Source: Mitosporidium daphniae (taxonomy: Eukaryota > Microsporidia). Taken from it: DNA of 64,000 nucleotides. The notes beneath the pieces are model-generated. The model had not been told where the DNA came from and did no database searches. It saw nothing but the letters and a program-made list of their open reading frames with translations. Positions 42,954 to 54,431 of the stretch are shown here, piece by piece; the first letter of the stretch is position 1, and each line of letters begins with the position of its first letter. A program made the position numbers and the translations under genes. The stretch lies in assembly GCF_000760515.2 (NCBI RefSeq), contig NW_013546154.1, positions 28,926 to 92,925 of the forward strand, in the 5' to 3' direction.

Positions 42954-43311
42954 ATGGAAAGGCTTGTTTTCTACACGCAGGCCGACCACTGTAAGCCGCT
43001 TGCTCTAATCTCTAGTTAATGCAAAATACGTCGGTGCTGGCCATGCAGACATTACTAGACAGTATGAGTATACATTAACAGCTTTAGTGAGTGGTTTGAA
43101 CATCAGCATCGCGACTCCATTGCCTGTTTTGTGGGCCACGTAAATATCCTGCAATACATGTCCGTTACGATGAACGAATCAACTACTAGAACTAGGTACA
43201 ATCTGATGCAAGTATGTGACTTTTTTAACCTCCTAGAAATACATAAGCCCGTGTGGACCTACACCGCCGCCTCCAAAATGGAATGAATATGCAGGTGAGA
43301 GCAGCCGATAG
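42954..43311 (+). CDS. SF3B5: Splicing factor SF3b subunit 5 (SF3b10/Ysf3)
   Basis: A tiny gene of four exons (introns 42991-43015, 43062-43087, 43213-43237) encoding 93 residues. NAKYVGAGHADITRHEW, HQHRDSIACFVGH and NESTTRTRYNLMQKYISPCGP match the SF3b10 consensus almost position by position. It is part of the U2 snRNP SF3b complex that recognises the branch point, a component the cell needs for its many tiny introns. The C-terminal PPPPKWNEYAGESSR is specific to this copy. Confidence 0.92.
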
Positions 43312-43355
43312 TTGTGTAAAAATAAACGTTAAATTTTAAATTAATTTTGACGTCG

Positions 43356-45130
43356 ATGTCTTCGAAAAGTAGCATTGATTTTGATGGGATTTACCTGCAG
43401 GGCAAAGGGCATAAAAATCCGGGGAAAATCAAGTTTATTTCTAACGGTCTTGGGTGGAAGGAAACCATCACCGGTGTTGTGATAACGATCAAGTCTGAAG
43501 ATATACTCTCCATGGCATGGAGCAGGGTTTCGCGCGATTACCAGCTTCAAATTGTGCTGAAGGAGGCTTCGTCAGGCTCTTCAAACACATCAAGTTATTC
43601 CTTTGATGGGTTTCCAAAAGAAGTGAATATGAAGTGGTTTATTAATTGCCTAGGCTCACGACCAAATAAGGGACTTTATCCGTCAAAATTACTCTGGAAT
43701 GTATCTTGACCAGAAGGAATATTCGCTGAAAGGTTCCAATTGGGGAAAGCTGAGTTTCAACGATCAAAAAGTCACATTTAGCGACACTTCACTGCCTTCA
43801 AATGAGTCGACGATTCTTTCGCTTTCTATCTCCGACATTTCAAATGTGGCCCTGACGGCAAAGAATGAGATCTCCATTGAGACGGCTTTAGACCCCTCCT
43901 CTAAGCGAACAGATGCACTTGTGGATATTAGATTCTTTGTTCCTGGAGAAGCGGACGGAGAAATCGGTGGAGAGGATGAGGAGGGCGAATTTTCGCCTTC
44001 CCCAGATTCGGCAAATGTAGAATTTACGGTTTCACGTTTAGGGTCTTGTGCAAAGCATTAAGAGTGCATTGGAGGCAACCGGGTCAGATGTCGCCTCAAG
44101 CGAAATTGTTGCGTCGTTCCGGGATTTACCGTTTATCGTGCCGCGTGGACGATACGAAATGGACTTGTACATTTCTGCGCTGCGCCTTCGTGGCAAATCG
44201 TATGATTACAAGATACCATATGCAAACATTGTTCGTCTCTTTCTGCTTCCCAGGCCAGACGACAGCCATGTGCTTATGGTGCTTGCTCTAGAGCCCCCGA
44301 TAAGGCAGGGGCAGACCAGATATCCTTTCTTGATTGTGCAGTTTGCAAAAGAGATGGATACAGAGGTCGATATTGCTCTGGGCGAGCAGGCCAGAATTCC
44401 TCTGGGCCTTGAAGCTTCATATGAGGGGCCGCAATATGAAGTTGTCTCGAAATTGCTAAAAAGCATCTCCATGAAAAAGTTGATCGTACCTGGCGCCTCT
44501 TTCCAAAGGTATTTTTCTTGCATCCTAATTAAAGCCCTCAAGGATTCTGTGCAGTCAAATGCACCGTTAAGGCCAACGAGGGGCATTTGTATTTTCTGGA
44601 AAAATGCTTCCTATTCGTCCCAAAGCCTGCCATCATTTTACAACACGACAAAATATCTTCTGTAACATTTTCGAGGCAAGTTACTTTCTTATCGCGGATT
44701 TCCTCAAATTAGCTAGCAATTTATATTTTTTAGAATAGATACCACAGGCACATCTAGAACTTTTGATGTCAAGTTTAGCATGAAAGCCGGGCCGGATCAG
44801 GCATTTTCGTCCATTATGAAGTACATTTCAATTTTTTGATGGGATAGGGAAGAGTTTGGAGCTTTCGAAAAGTTCCTTAGGGACAAAGGAATAAGATACC
44901 AAAATGACCTTCCAGAGCAGAGGAAAATTGCATATAAGGGTGGATCGGATTCTGGATCCGACGATGATGCCGTTATTCCAGTGCGTTCTGATATCGAAGA
45001 CGGGGAAGACTCCAGCACCGACGAAGACTATCAAGAGGGCGATTCTGGGGCTGAGTATTCCTCTTCCGCCTCTGACGACGACAGTGAGAGCAATGGCAAT
45101 GAATCTGCTGAGGACATGGACGAAGAATAG
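43356..45130 (+). CDS. POB3: FACT histone chaperone subunit Pob3/SSRP1
   Basis: Six exons (introns 43623-43653, 44017-44041, 44509-44534, a GC-AG intron 44676-44733 and 44821-44847) encode 535 residues. Features in order: N-terminal dimerisation domain (DFDGIYLQGKG, GWKE), QKEYSLKGSNWGKLSF, acidic linker, middle PH tandem with PRGRYEMDLYISALRLRGKSYDYKIPY and PPIRQGQTRYPFL, then EEFGAFEKFLRDKGIRY and an acidic serine tail. There is no HMG box, as in fungal Pob3. It evicts and restores H2A-H2B with Spt16. The GC donor begins GCAAGT. Confidence 0.94.
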
Positions 45131-45364
45131 GAATTTATTAAATTTATTTCAAGACAGCGAGTTGGTTACTTTTCTAAACGGGAACCACTAATTTAGAATT
45201 GGTGCTTCATTAACTATTTGCATCGGCACATGGTACAAGTGTCTCGTATTCCTTCAATTTTTCAATAGAAATCACGCTAGGGTTGGCGCGTCTACATCAA
45301 GCCACATTCGAAGTTTGTAAATACCTGAACCGTCGTTTATTAATTTATTTTAGTTTACACCCAA

Positions 45365-45749
45365 ATGAATTCCTTGTGGAATAAGTCCTTTTATCTGTCC
45401 CGCTTCATCCTGCACAGTAAGTCTGCCGTAGTGCGACCAAGATGGGTATCGTATTCGACCTCTGGAACAGATAACATCAGCGAGCGTGTTTTAAGCGTTC
45501 TCAAAACTATTGATAGAATCGATACCTCAAAGGTATGATGTTGTATTTTCCTGACCCCTTTAGCTAAAAATGGACTGCAACATGACAAAGGACCTTGGGC
45601 TGGATTCATTGGATATGGTTGAAGCCATCATTGCTATTGAAGAAGAGTTTGGTATTGAAATCCCAGATAGAGTTGCCGATTCCATAAAGACACCTGCCGA
45701 TGTGGTTGCATTTATTACGGAAGAGCAAGCTCGCAACCGGGTCAATTAA
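45365..45749 (+). CDS. ACP1: Mitochondrial acyl carrier protein
   Basis: Two exons (intron 45533-45563) encode 117 residues: a presequence ([20 protein letters not shown]) and the carrier fold with [29 protein letters not shown]. The serine of DSLD takes 4'-phosphopantetheine. It serves type II fatty acid/lipoate synthesis and is a subunit of complex I and the ISC machinery in many eukaryotes. Fits with frataxin nearby in the genome as evidence for a working mitochondrion. Confidence 0.95.
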
Positions 45750-45810
45750 AACCAATTTTTATTCAATTAATAAATAAGATGAAGATGGCAAGGAATTTGG
45801 ATGTGTGCGA

Positions 45811-46263
45811 TTACGAGAAGTAGCCCACAAGCTTCTCATAATCTAGCAGACTTCGATTTGCATTGTTGGGGTCTGGGAGCGTTGCAGAAACGGCACCAGA
45901 GAGATAAATAAAATTGCTCCAGTCCTCCTTGGAAAAGGCTGCACCCTCTTCAGAATGGTCAAGCAGAAGGGAATGAAGCTTTTCCATCGGAATCAAAGTA
46001 TCGGGTTGCGAAAAATTGTGAACAACAATAGTCTGGAAAGCATGTTTGGCGGACGCTGAAATGGGCCTTAGGGCAGACAAATGGGAATTAATGGTAGCCA
46101 AAAACATCGGCAGATCATATCCGGTGGGATCCTTGTCAAAGTCGCCCACGGAGACATTAAGTGCGCCTAAGGATGATTGAAGGTCCTCATGCGATAAAAT
46201 GCCGTCATTATCCCTATCCAGGAATCTGAAGATTTCAGAAAGCGTAGCGAGATCTTGCTGCAT
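45811..46263 (-). CDS. EF-hand protein, myosin light chain/calmodulin-like
   Basis: Single exon, 150 residues, start at ATG 46263 (MQQDLATLSEIF). The first EF-hand loop is canonical (DRDNDGILSHED). Later hands are degenerate (for example around SKEDWSNF and DYEKLVGYF), which is the pattern of essential myosin light chains such as yeast Mlc1 or fission yeast Cdc4 rather than calmodulin. Likely binds IQ motifs of a myosin heavy chain. The 3' end faces the ACP gene. Confidence 0.7.
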   Translation of the reverse strand: MQQDLATLSEIFRFLDRDNDGILSHEDLQSSLGALNVSVGDFDKDPTGYDLPMFLATINSHLSALRPISASAKHAFQTIVVHNFSQPDTLIPMEKLHSLLLDHSEEGAAFSKEDWSNFIYLSGAVSATLPDPNNANRSLLDYEKLVGYFS

Positions 46264-46430
46264 TTTCAAAAAATGAATGTAGACTGAAACGTGGCGCGCA
46301 ACCTTTGGAACTGGAGACTACCTGGTTGCCAACTCAACCGGCCATTGGACAAAATTTCAAATTTAAACGATATTGTACTTTATGAACCCGGCCTGTAATA
46401 ATTAATCATTAATCAATCTTTAAATTAAAG

Positions 46431-47909
46431 ATGCAAACTGACAAGTCTCGACAAGAGAAATTTATCGAGGTCAGTATAGATGAGGGCGAAAGAGGGCTCG
46501 GAAGCAGATCAAGCACGATCGCGTCGGTATCTCTGGTGGTAAACAAGCTTCCCTGGTACAGAAGCAAGAGAAACGTGGTTCCGCTGCTTTGCTTCTTCAG
46601 TGTGTTTGTAATGTATATTGTACGCTTCAGCTTTTCGCAGGCCTCTATCCCGATGGCACAGGTATACCATTGGTCTCAGTTCGAACTTTCGCTAATTGTC
46701 TCTTCATTCTACGCTGGCTATCTTCCATCGCAAATCTTCGGGGCGTGTGCCAGCAAGGCTTGGGGCGGAAAGCCTGTCGTTGCTGTTGGTTTGCTTCTTT
46801 CATGTTTTGGATCAATTTGTATTCCAATTTTGGCAAACCACTATTTTTTGGTGCTAGCGCTTAGGGTTCTCATGGGAATCGGGCAGGGATGCATGTATCC
46901 TGCCATGTGCGAGCTACTTTCCCAATGGGTCATCCCTCCTGAAAAGGCCTTATGGCTAAATTTTTCATGGTCTGGAGGACAGGCTGGAACCATTTTTTGC
47001 CTTGGCATTTATCCCCTGCTAGAAGAGACTTTTGGATGGAAGTTTCCATTTTTTGCGTTTGGAATGATTGGCGTGGTTTGGTTCTACTTTTGGAGCTCGC
47101 ACGTGTGGGAGACGCCGCAAAAGCATCCATCTCTTTCTGCCCAAGAAAAACTCATTTTAGAAGCATACCCGCCAAGAGGAAATGCCATCAAGGGGGCCTC
47201 TGAGCAGCAGTCCAAGGCAATACCATGGCTGGCCATCATATCCTCTTGGCAAATATATCCTGTGGTGCTGATTTATTTTGGGTACAATTGGCCATTCTAC
47301 CTGATGATAAATTCGCTTCCAACTTATTTGCAAACGGTTTTGGGATTCAAATCCTCTAAGCAGGGGCTTCTTTCTATGCTTCCATATATTTTTCTTTGGA
47401 TTTCTCTGATCTCATCTGGGATGTTTTCGGACTGGCTGGTTAAGAAAAAGAAAGTCCCGATTTGGCTCCAGAGAAAAGGAATGGTTTTTCTGGGACTGTT
47501 TCCCTCCGCCATCGTTTTACTCTTTTTGTCCCATTTTTCTTCTTCTGTATTTTGGACCTTGGCTGCAATTAATTTTTCCATTGCAATGCCAGGGATCTCG
47601 ATGAGTGGATTTTCGCCCGCTGCTTTTGATTTATCTTCCGAATATGCCGGGGCAATTACATCCATTTGCAATGTGTTTGGATCGCTATCTGGGATCATAT
47701 GCCCAATAGTTACGGGAATCATTCTTGACCAGGCTAATTGCAGTGCTGGACGTGACGAAAATCCAACTGCATCTCTTGCATGCAAACATGCGTGGTTCAC
47801 TGCATTTGCAATAGGCGGTGGCGTGTACATTGCCGTTACTTTAATTTGGGTTTTATTTGCATCTTTTAAATCAATTTCTTTTTCTCATGGAAAACCATGC
47901 AAACACTAG
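46431..47909 (+). CDS. SLC17-like major facilitator transporter, intronless
   Basis: Single exon, 492 residues with twelve hydrophobic segments. Same pattern as the transporter at 22701: VRFSFSQASIPMAQVYHW in helix one, SFYAGYLPSQIFGACASKAWGGK, RVLMGIGQGCMYPAMCELLSQWVIPPEK, FSWSGGQAGT, and YNWPFYLMINSLPTYLQTVLGFK. The two are clear family members but diverged, so they are old paralogues rather than a recent duplication. Substrate unknown. The intron of the first copy (between GQG and YP) is absent here. Confidence 0.88.
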   Translation: MQTDKSRQEKFIEVSIDEGERGLGSRSSTIASVSLVVNKLPWYRSKRNVVPLLCFFSVFVMYIVRFSFSQASIPMAQVYHWSQFELSLIVSSFYAGYLPSQIFGACASKAWGGKPVVAVGLLLSCFGSICIPILANHYFLVLALRVLMGIGQGCMYPAMCELLSQWVIPPEKALWLNFSWSGGQAGTIFCLGIYPLLEETFGWKFPFFAFGMIGVVWFYFWSSHVWETPQKHPSLSAQEKLILEAYPPRGNAIKGASEQQSKAIPWLAIISSWQIYPVVLIYFGYNWPFYLMINSLPTYLQTVLGFKSSKQGLLSMLPYIFLWISLISSGMFSDWLVKKKKVPIWLQRKGMVFLGLFPSAIVLLFLSHFSSSVFWTLAAINFSIAMPGISMSGFSPAAFDLSSEYAGAITSICNVFGSLSGIICPIVTGIILDQANCSAGRDENPTASLACKHAWFTAFAIGGGVYIAVTLIWVLFASFKSISFSHGKPCKH

Positions 47910-48840
<931 letters not shown>

Positions 48841-49085
48841 AAAAATCGTACCGCCAAATAATTTGAAATAAAATTATTTTTATAACAAAATACAGCACAT
48901 CCAACGTAATATGATGGCAATATTAGCAGACCTTAAGCCGATTGAAAATTCGTGTGCGCCATTTTTATTGAAATGGCATCATCTTATTTTGGGGTTACAC
49001 TCGGTGTCCCTGCAAGTGGGGCAGACATTACATGGGCGCCATAAATTGATCGTCACTTGGAAATGCGGTTGGTTTATTATTTCAG

Positions 49086-50911
49086 TTATGGTGTCAAACG
49101 CTTTGGATCACGAGGAAATAGCGAGGTCTTGCGAATGTTTCCAAGTCCAAAGTACAGCATGACAACACGCTCGAGCCCAATTCCACCGCCGGCATGTGGT
49201 GGAGCGCCATACCGAAAGGCCTCAAGATATGAATTGATGGTCGATAGGTCTAATTGTAGCTGGTCAGACAAGATATTAGCATACCGATACCATGCTCAGT
49301 GGCCTTTTGAACTAGCAAGTTATAGTCATTAATTCTTTGCGCTCCGGAAAGAATCTCTTCGCCGCGGATGAAAAAGTCATAAGCATTTGCCAGTTTCTAG
49401 AAAAGTTACAAAGTTAACCCTCATACAGGATCCTTTGAATCATACATGGTATAAAACGGTCTGACCGCCAAAGGGAACTTATCCAGAACATAAAAATCCG
49501 TTTTGTACTTTTCTTTTACCAGCTTTCCTAGTAATTTTTCATTGGTAGTGCTAGGGCATAAGTGAAAAATGACGTGCCTCAAATCCTCGTCAGCAGCCAT
49601 CTCGATCCCAACGGCACGTAACATAGCGACTCCTTCAGAATATTGAAGAACCAGCGTCTTCTCCAAGTACTGAAGTTCTTCAAAAGGATGTTGTTTGTGA
49701 ATGGCCTCAAAATATTTGCTATATTTGGGATCCTTCAGCGCATCAAAGACAAAAACGAACATCGATGCGATCATATCCATTACTTCGTGGTAATGGGATG
49801 TAAATGTCATCTCCAAATCAACACCTGTAAACTCGGTCAAATGGCGGTGGGTAAACGAATTTTCAGCTCTGAAAACCGGCCCAATTTCATAGACTCGATT
49901 GAAATGTGCACAAATAGCCATTTGCTTGTACAATTGAGGAGATTGCGCAAGGAAAGCATCGCCGTTAAAGTATTTGACCTTGAAGACATTTGCGCCTCCC
50001 TCAGACGCAGCAGATATCATCTTTGGCGAGTGGATTTTTCTAAAGTCATTCAAATGGAAAAATCGTTCAAAATGCCATTCGATTTCAGAAAGCATTTGAA
50101 AAATGGCATCATTGGCGGGGGTTCTCAAATCAATCACGCGATTATCAAGTCGGGTATCAAGATTTACACGAGGCAGAGCCTCTTCTTCTGGAGAAGAACT
50201 GAAATCCGGGCGCGATGCATCTTCCAAATTGATAGGTAGAGTGGCTGAGGGCGAGACAACCCAAAGCTCTTCAACATGAATTTCATGGCTAAAGACAGAA
50301 CATGAAAGAATTGGTGTAGAGGCTTTAACAACCTTTCCAACAATATCAACGATGGTTTCCTTTGAAAGAGATCCACAAAATTTTAGCATAGCCTTGCTAA
50401 TGCTCACATTGTCAGCATACACAATGAGCTGGATGTTGACATAAGGGCTTTCGCGAAGAACGACAAATGCTTGCTTTCCTAAACTTAAGAAAGAAAATCA
50501 AACCTGCTACACGAGAAACACTAATGGTTCCTCGAACTCTTACATGAGTATGTTCTTCCAGTTGTGAGATCTTACTAATCGGCGTCCATACAAGGCCTAT
50601 CGTTAGATAAATTTAATCAATAAATACCCTCCATTGTGCCATATAATTGAGCAGGAAGAACTCCATACTTTGATGATGATACGTCCTAAAATAAATATCG
50701 CAAAAATTACGGGAACAGATGTTTGTTCTGCGGCAACCCTTTTAGCTGTTTCCATTTTTCGCTCTTCTTTTTCTTTTTGAGCTTGTAGCTTTTTAAGGGC
50801 GCTCTTCGAAAGGGGGTTGTCAGCACTAATATATTACATCAGTATCAACAAATACGGTGATGCAGAGACATCAAGAGATTCAAACTTTTCGGTGAGCTCA
50901 GTAGCTACCAT
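49086..50911 (-). CDS. DPS1: Cytosolic aspartyl-tRNA synthetase
   Basis: Class IIb synthetase charging tRNA-Asp. Seven exons (introns 50855-50826, 50716-50686, 50627-50597, 50503-50479, 49426-49397, 49284-49250) encode 547 residues. A lysine-rich N-terminal helix is followed by the OB anticodon domain ([24 protein letters not shown]), motif 1 around [21 protein letters not shown], motif 2 in [23 protein letters not shown] and motif 3 in [25 protein letters not shown], ending in the typical [10 protein letters not shown] tail. The cytosolic eukaryotic form. Confidence 0.95.
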
Positions 50912-50984
50912 AAAATCATATCCATTACATTTTACGTATGAGTTATTAATAAAATATATAAATTAAAAGAAGGCGACTTTTGCT

Positions 50985-51056
50985 GCCTCCTTAGCATAGT
51001 GGTAGTGCGTCAGTCTTGTAAACTGAAGGTCACCAGTTCAATTCTGGTAGGGGGCT
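50985..51056 (+). tRNA. tRNA-Thr (anticodon UGU)
   Basis: Cloverleaf by eye: acceptor GCCTCCT pairs with AGGGGGC (one G-U), D arm TAGCATAGTGGTAGTGC, anticodon stem TCAGT/ACTGA with loop CTTGTAA, T arm ACCAG-TTCAATT-CTGGT. Anticodon TGT at the centre of the loop reads ACA threonine codons. B-box GTTCAATTC is intact. No intron and no encoded CCA. It lies between two divergent protein genes. Confidence 0.93.
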
Positions 51057-51082
51057 AACTTTTTGAATTAATTGATTTTTTT

Positions 51083-51592
51083 ATGGACATATTTACACAG
51101 GCCTTTGAAATTGAAGATCCATTGGACTCGATAGTTTATTGCATGAGAAAGATTAAACAGGAACTCACGTGTAGCATATGGTTGTGATCCCTGGATTATT
51201 AACATTTTAGTCTTCAATTTATTTCGGACCCTTTTCTTACCACTTGTAATCACTATTATTGCAGGTTTTATGGAATAGTAATTTTAGGGAATGCTTATTA
51301 CAGGCACTTAAACATAGTTGCAAATGCCCACTATGCAAAAACACGATTTCCAAACGATCTTGCAACACAGATTCCACCATGCAAGATCTGATTGATCGCT
51401 ACAACGTGCTGTTGGGCGTTTATGAAAAGTTCCAAGGCTCCTGTAGGTAATGCTTCATTGATCGTAGTGTCGCAAAAGCCAACAAAAGCAAAGGGCGCCG
51501 AAAAGCAGCCAACCAATTTATCGTCACCATCGCAGCTAAAAATCCCCTCACTCGCCATCATAGACGACCAGTTTGATTCCTTTTCAGACTGA
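51083..51592 (+). CDS. Small RING-finger protein resembling BRCA1/BARD1 N-terminus
   Basis: Introns 51181-51210 and 51265-51287 (23 bases) join an N-terminal helix (DPLDSIVYCMRKIKQEL) to a C3HC4 RING: [26 protein letters not shown] and CPLCKNTISKRS. The flanking helices and the CPLCKN-x-I-x-KRS end are the BRCA1 RING pattern. Two ends are possible: a stop at 51450 (104 residues), or a third intron 51406-51436 joining a lysine/proline-rich tail to a stop at 51592 (141 residues). No BRCT domain follows before the next gene at 51732. Probably an E3 ligase or its partner; the BRCA1 link is inference from one domain. Confidence 0.65.
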
Positions 51593-51731
51593 AAGATGAT
51601 ATTGTAGATAAAAAGTCAAATAAGTAGCAATTGATTGTTTAGTTGATTTGTTTATGATTCAGGCGTGGATAACTTAAATTAATATCTTGACAACTAGTGT
51701 TCTCTCGAAAAATCAAAATATCAATTAGAGG

Positions 51732-53021
51732 ATGAAAGGGATCAGGGCACCTCTTTTGTTCATTATATGTCTGATCTTCTTGTATGCATGTATTTCGGGG
51801 GTAACCTCTTCCGCTGAATCGAGCCCCACCGTTTTGGAGATGCTGGAACGTCTTGCCAATGAAGAGGGTGGGGGGCAATACACCACTTTTAGCAACATAT
51901 TGCTTCAAATCCCAAAACTAAGAAACCTACTGTCTGGAGTTGAGCATTTTGAGAATGCAAACTCGTTTGGGGAAGACTTGGAGAAGGATGAGAGCAAAAA
52001 ATTTCAAATGATTCTATTTATGCCGACAAATGTTGCCGTTGCAAATAGGGGGCAATTAGAGAGTTCCATATTCAAGAATGCCATTTTATACCACATTGTA
52101 AGCTCAAAGGTTTCCAGGAAAATGTTGGATAGTGCTGCAGAAACAGGCAGCCCAATTATTCTGGAAACTGCCCTTTCAGCGGCAAACAGCGGTTCTGGGA
52201 CCTCATTTTCGGTACGCCTTCCATTGGGAGTGCCGCAAAGATTGATCCTTAACAGTCCGCGCTCGATTCCATCGGAATTATCCGAGATTATTAGATTGAA
52301 ACCAGAACACTGGAGCGTTCAATATGGATTGCTGCCGGAAGCCACTATTCTCTCGTCGACAGGATGGGAATGCAGCAATGGACTAATTCTACCGATCGAT
52401 GTATTCCTGTTGCCTCCAATCGACTTTGTCGTCACGATGGCCTCATTACACGTCAATGCTTTTGTACAGTTGCTTTCGTCTGCCGGAATTGGATCTGATT
52501 TACCCCCAGGCGCCTTGATCGGAAAACCCGGCGTTACACTTTTCCTTCCAACTCAAGAAGCACTGATGGAAAAAATTGGCTTGCTCCAAGAACTTGACCG
52601 CAAAGAGCTTCATGACCTCTTAAAGCGGCATATTATTATCGGTGACGATTCGCTCCCTGTATATCTGGATGGAAAAATTTATGATGTGAGATCTTCTTCA
52701 GGAGAAAGGCTTTTCATAGAGCCATCCATGTTTCCCAGCTCTGAGGCTGGAATTGTAAATGGTCAGAGAATTCTATATGGCAATGTCCTTCTTTCAAATG
52801 GAGTTGCGCATATCATTGACGGAGTGATTCCTGAAACAACCCCATTCCTCGAAAAATATCCACAAGAAAAAAACGGAAAGGGCCAAGATCCCGACAAAGG
52901 GGTCACGAGTCAGACTTCTGACTTTACAGATTCACAGGGAAATGCTTTGCCGGCAGTTTGGACAGGATCCTCTGCTTTTTTGTTTGCTGCCGCCTTGTTG
53001 GCTGTGATGTTCATTATGTAA
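51732..53021 (+). CDS. GPI-anchored protein with two fasciclin (FAS1) domains
   Basis: Single exon, 429 residues. Signal peptide (LLFIICLIFLYACISG), then two FAS1-like domains: first with ILFMPTNVAVANRG and a YHIVS H-box region, second with VTLFLPTQEALMEKIG, LLKRHIII and SNGVAHIIDGVIP, which is the clear FAS1 H2 end. The C-terminus is a small-residue site followed by a hydrophobic tail (SSAFLFAAALLAVMFIM), a GPI signal. Expected at the cell surface in adhesion. The first domain is degenerate. Confidence 0.85.
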   Translation: MKGIRAPLLFIICLIFLYACISGVTSSAESSPTVLEMLERLANEEGGGQYTTFSNILLQIPKLRNLLSGVEHFENANSFGEDLEKDESKKFQMILFMPTNVAVANRGQLESSIFKNAILYHIVSSKVSRKMLDSAAETGSPIILETALSAANSGSGTSFSVRLPLGVPQRLILNSPRSIPSELSEIIRLKPEHWSVQYGLLPEATILSSTGWECSNGLILPIDVFLLPPIDFVVTMASLHVNAFVQLLSSAGIGSDLPPGALIGKPGVTLFLPTQEALMEKIGLLQELDRKELHDLLKRHIIIGDDSLPVYLDGKIYDVRSSSGERLFIEPSMFPSSEAGIVNGQRILYGNVLLSNGVAHIIDGVIPETTPFLEKYPQEKNGKGQDPDKGVTSQTSDFTDSQGNALPAVWTGSSAFLFAAALLAVMFIM

Positions 53022-53296
53022 ATATAGATGTAAATTGGAATCACTTCATGATATTTGTATTTATAACCAACTCGCCCAGCTACCACCTTATCTACAACTT
53101 CAATGTGGAGGTTTTTGGATATGTCCTTTAGGGTTAGAAAAATTAAATTTCCTGGCCTGATTGTCAACTTAATTAAGGGCTTTAAATAATTCGTCCAAAA
53201 GTGGAAAGTCTCCAATGACAGCAAAACCACTGCCACCAATCGGATACAGCAATTAATTAGAGTATATATTTGTCGTGTTGTTGCATCAAAACTTGA

Positions 53297-54059
53297 ATGA
53301 CAATTCAAAGCATTATGGGAAAAAAGGCCGCCTCGTATGTCTCAATTCGGCCGTCTCCGAGTATCTCATTGCCTAGCATTAAGAATTCGTTTGGGCACCC
53401 CAATCATGCCATTTTGACCGAAATCGAGTCTGATCTGGTACTCTCGCCCGAAGTTCTCGTCGCATCGAAGCAGCCTCTAACATTACCTGGCGGTGAAGAA
53501 GGCGCTGGCAGCAGCGAGGAAGTTTTAAGCAGCAAGCAGCAAAAGGCATATGAAGAGCTAAAGATCTCAATCGTACTGTGTGGAGAGTATCTTTCGAACA
53601 TTTCCTTTGCAAAGTCTAAGTGTATGAACCAAAACTCCGCACTTGAAGAAGGAATTAGAAGCTCCCTTCAATCTTCACTGGACACCAATATGCTAACCTC
53701 CATCTCTAGCAAGAGGAAGAAAGACATAATTTTGACCGGTAAGTATATGTGTATTCCAATTTTTTCTAGCAACCAAATGCATCCAGTGGTTTGAAAAGGC
53801 AAATATGGACCTAAAGCTCCTCCTCTCGCAAATGTATCCAAATCCTGCACCGAATTCGCGCTTGCCGCAAGGGAAAAGAATGATCCAAAGATCAACATAC
53901 ATCGGAAATCGGCCAAAACTCAACAAAAAGCCAGCTCTGCATAATGAAGATTTTGAACGGCCTTTTCCAAATCATCACAACGAGAATAGCTCAGAAAATA
54001 GCACCATGTGCAGCCTTATTGATATGGATATGCTTTTTTCAGAGGATGTTATTTATTGA
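53297..54059 (+). CDS. Unidentified protein, 243 residues
   Basis: Two exons (intron 53739-53769) starting at the first ATG. The translation begins MTIQSIMGKKAASYVSIRPS, has a Ser/Glu-rich middle and a helix pair AYEELKISIVLCGEYLSNISFA, then KCIQWFEKANMDLKLLLSQM and a basic, asparagine-rich tail. No domain recognised. The splice keeps the frame and the downstream part is protein-like, so a real gene is likely. It ends six bases before the convergent RPB10 stop. Confidence 0.6.
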
Positions 54060-54065
54060 AATATA

Positions 54066-54342
<277 letters not shown>

Positions 54343-54375
54343 CAGAACAAATGTAGTCTAAAAACATTTGCTTTT

Positions 54376-54431
54376 ATTTGAATTTAATTTAATTTAACTT
54401 CAATTAAATTAAATTAGATTTTATTTAAAAA
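54376..54431. repeat. TTTAA/TTAAA-rich low-complexity tract
   Basis: Imperfect TTTAA units and their reverse complement face each other just downstream of the SOF1 stop, so the tract could form an AT hairpin. It resembles the array upstream of MPE1. It may act in 3'-end formation. Confidence 0.6.
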
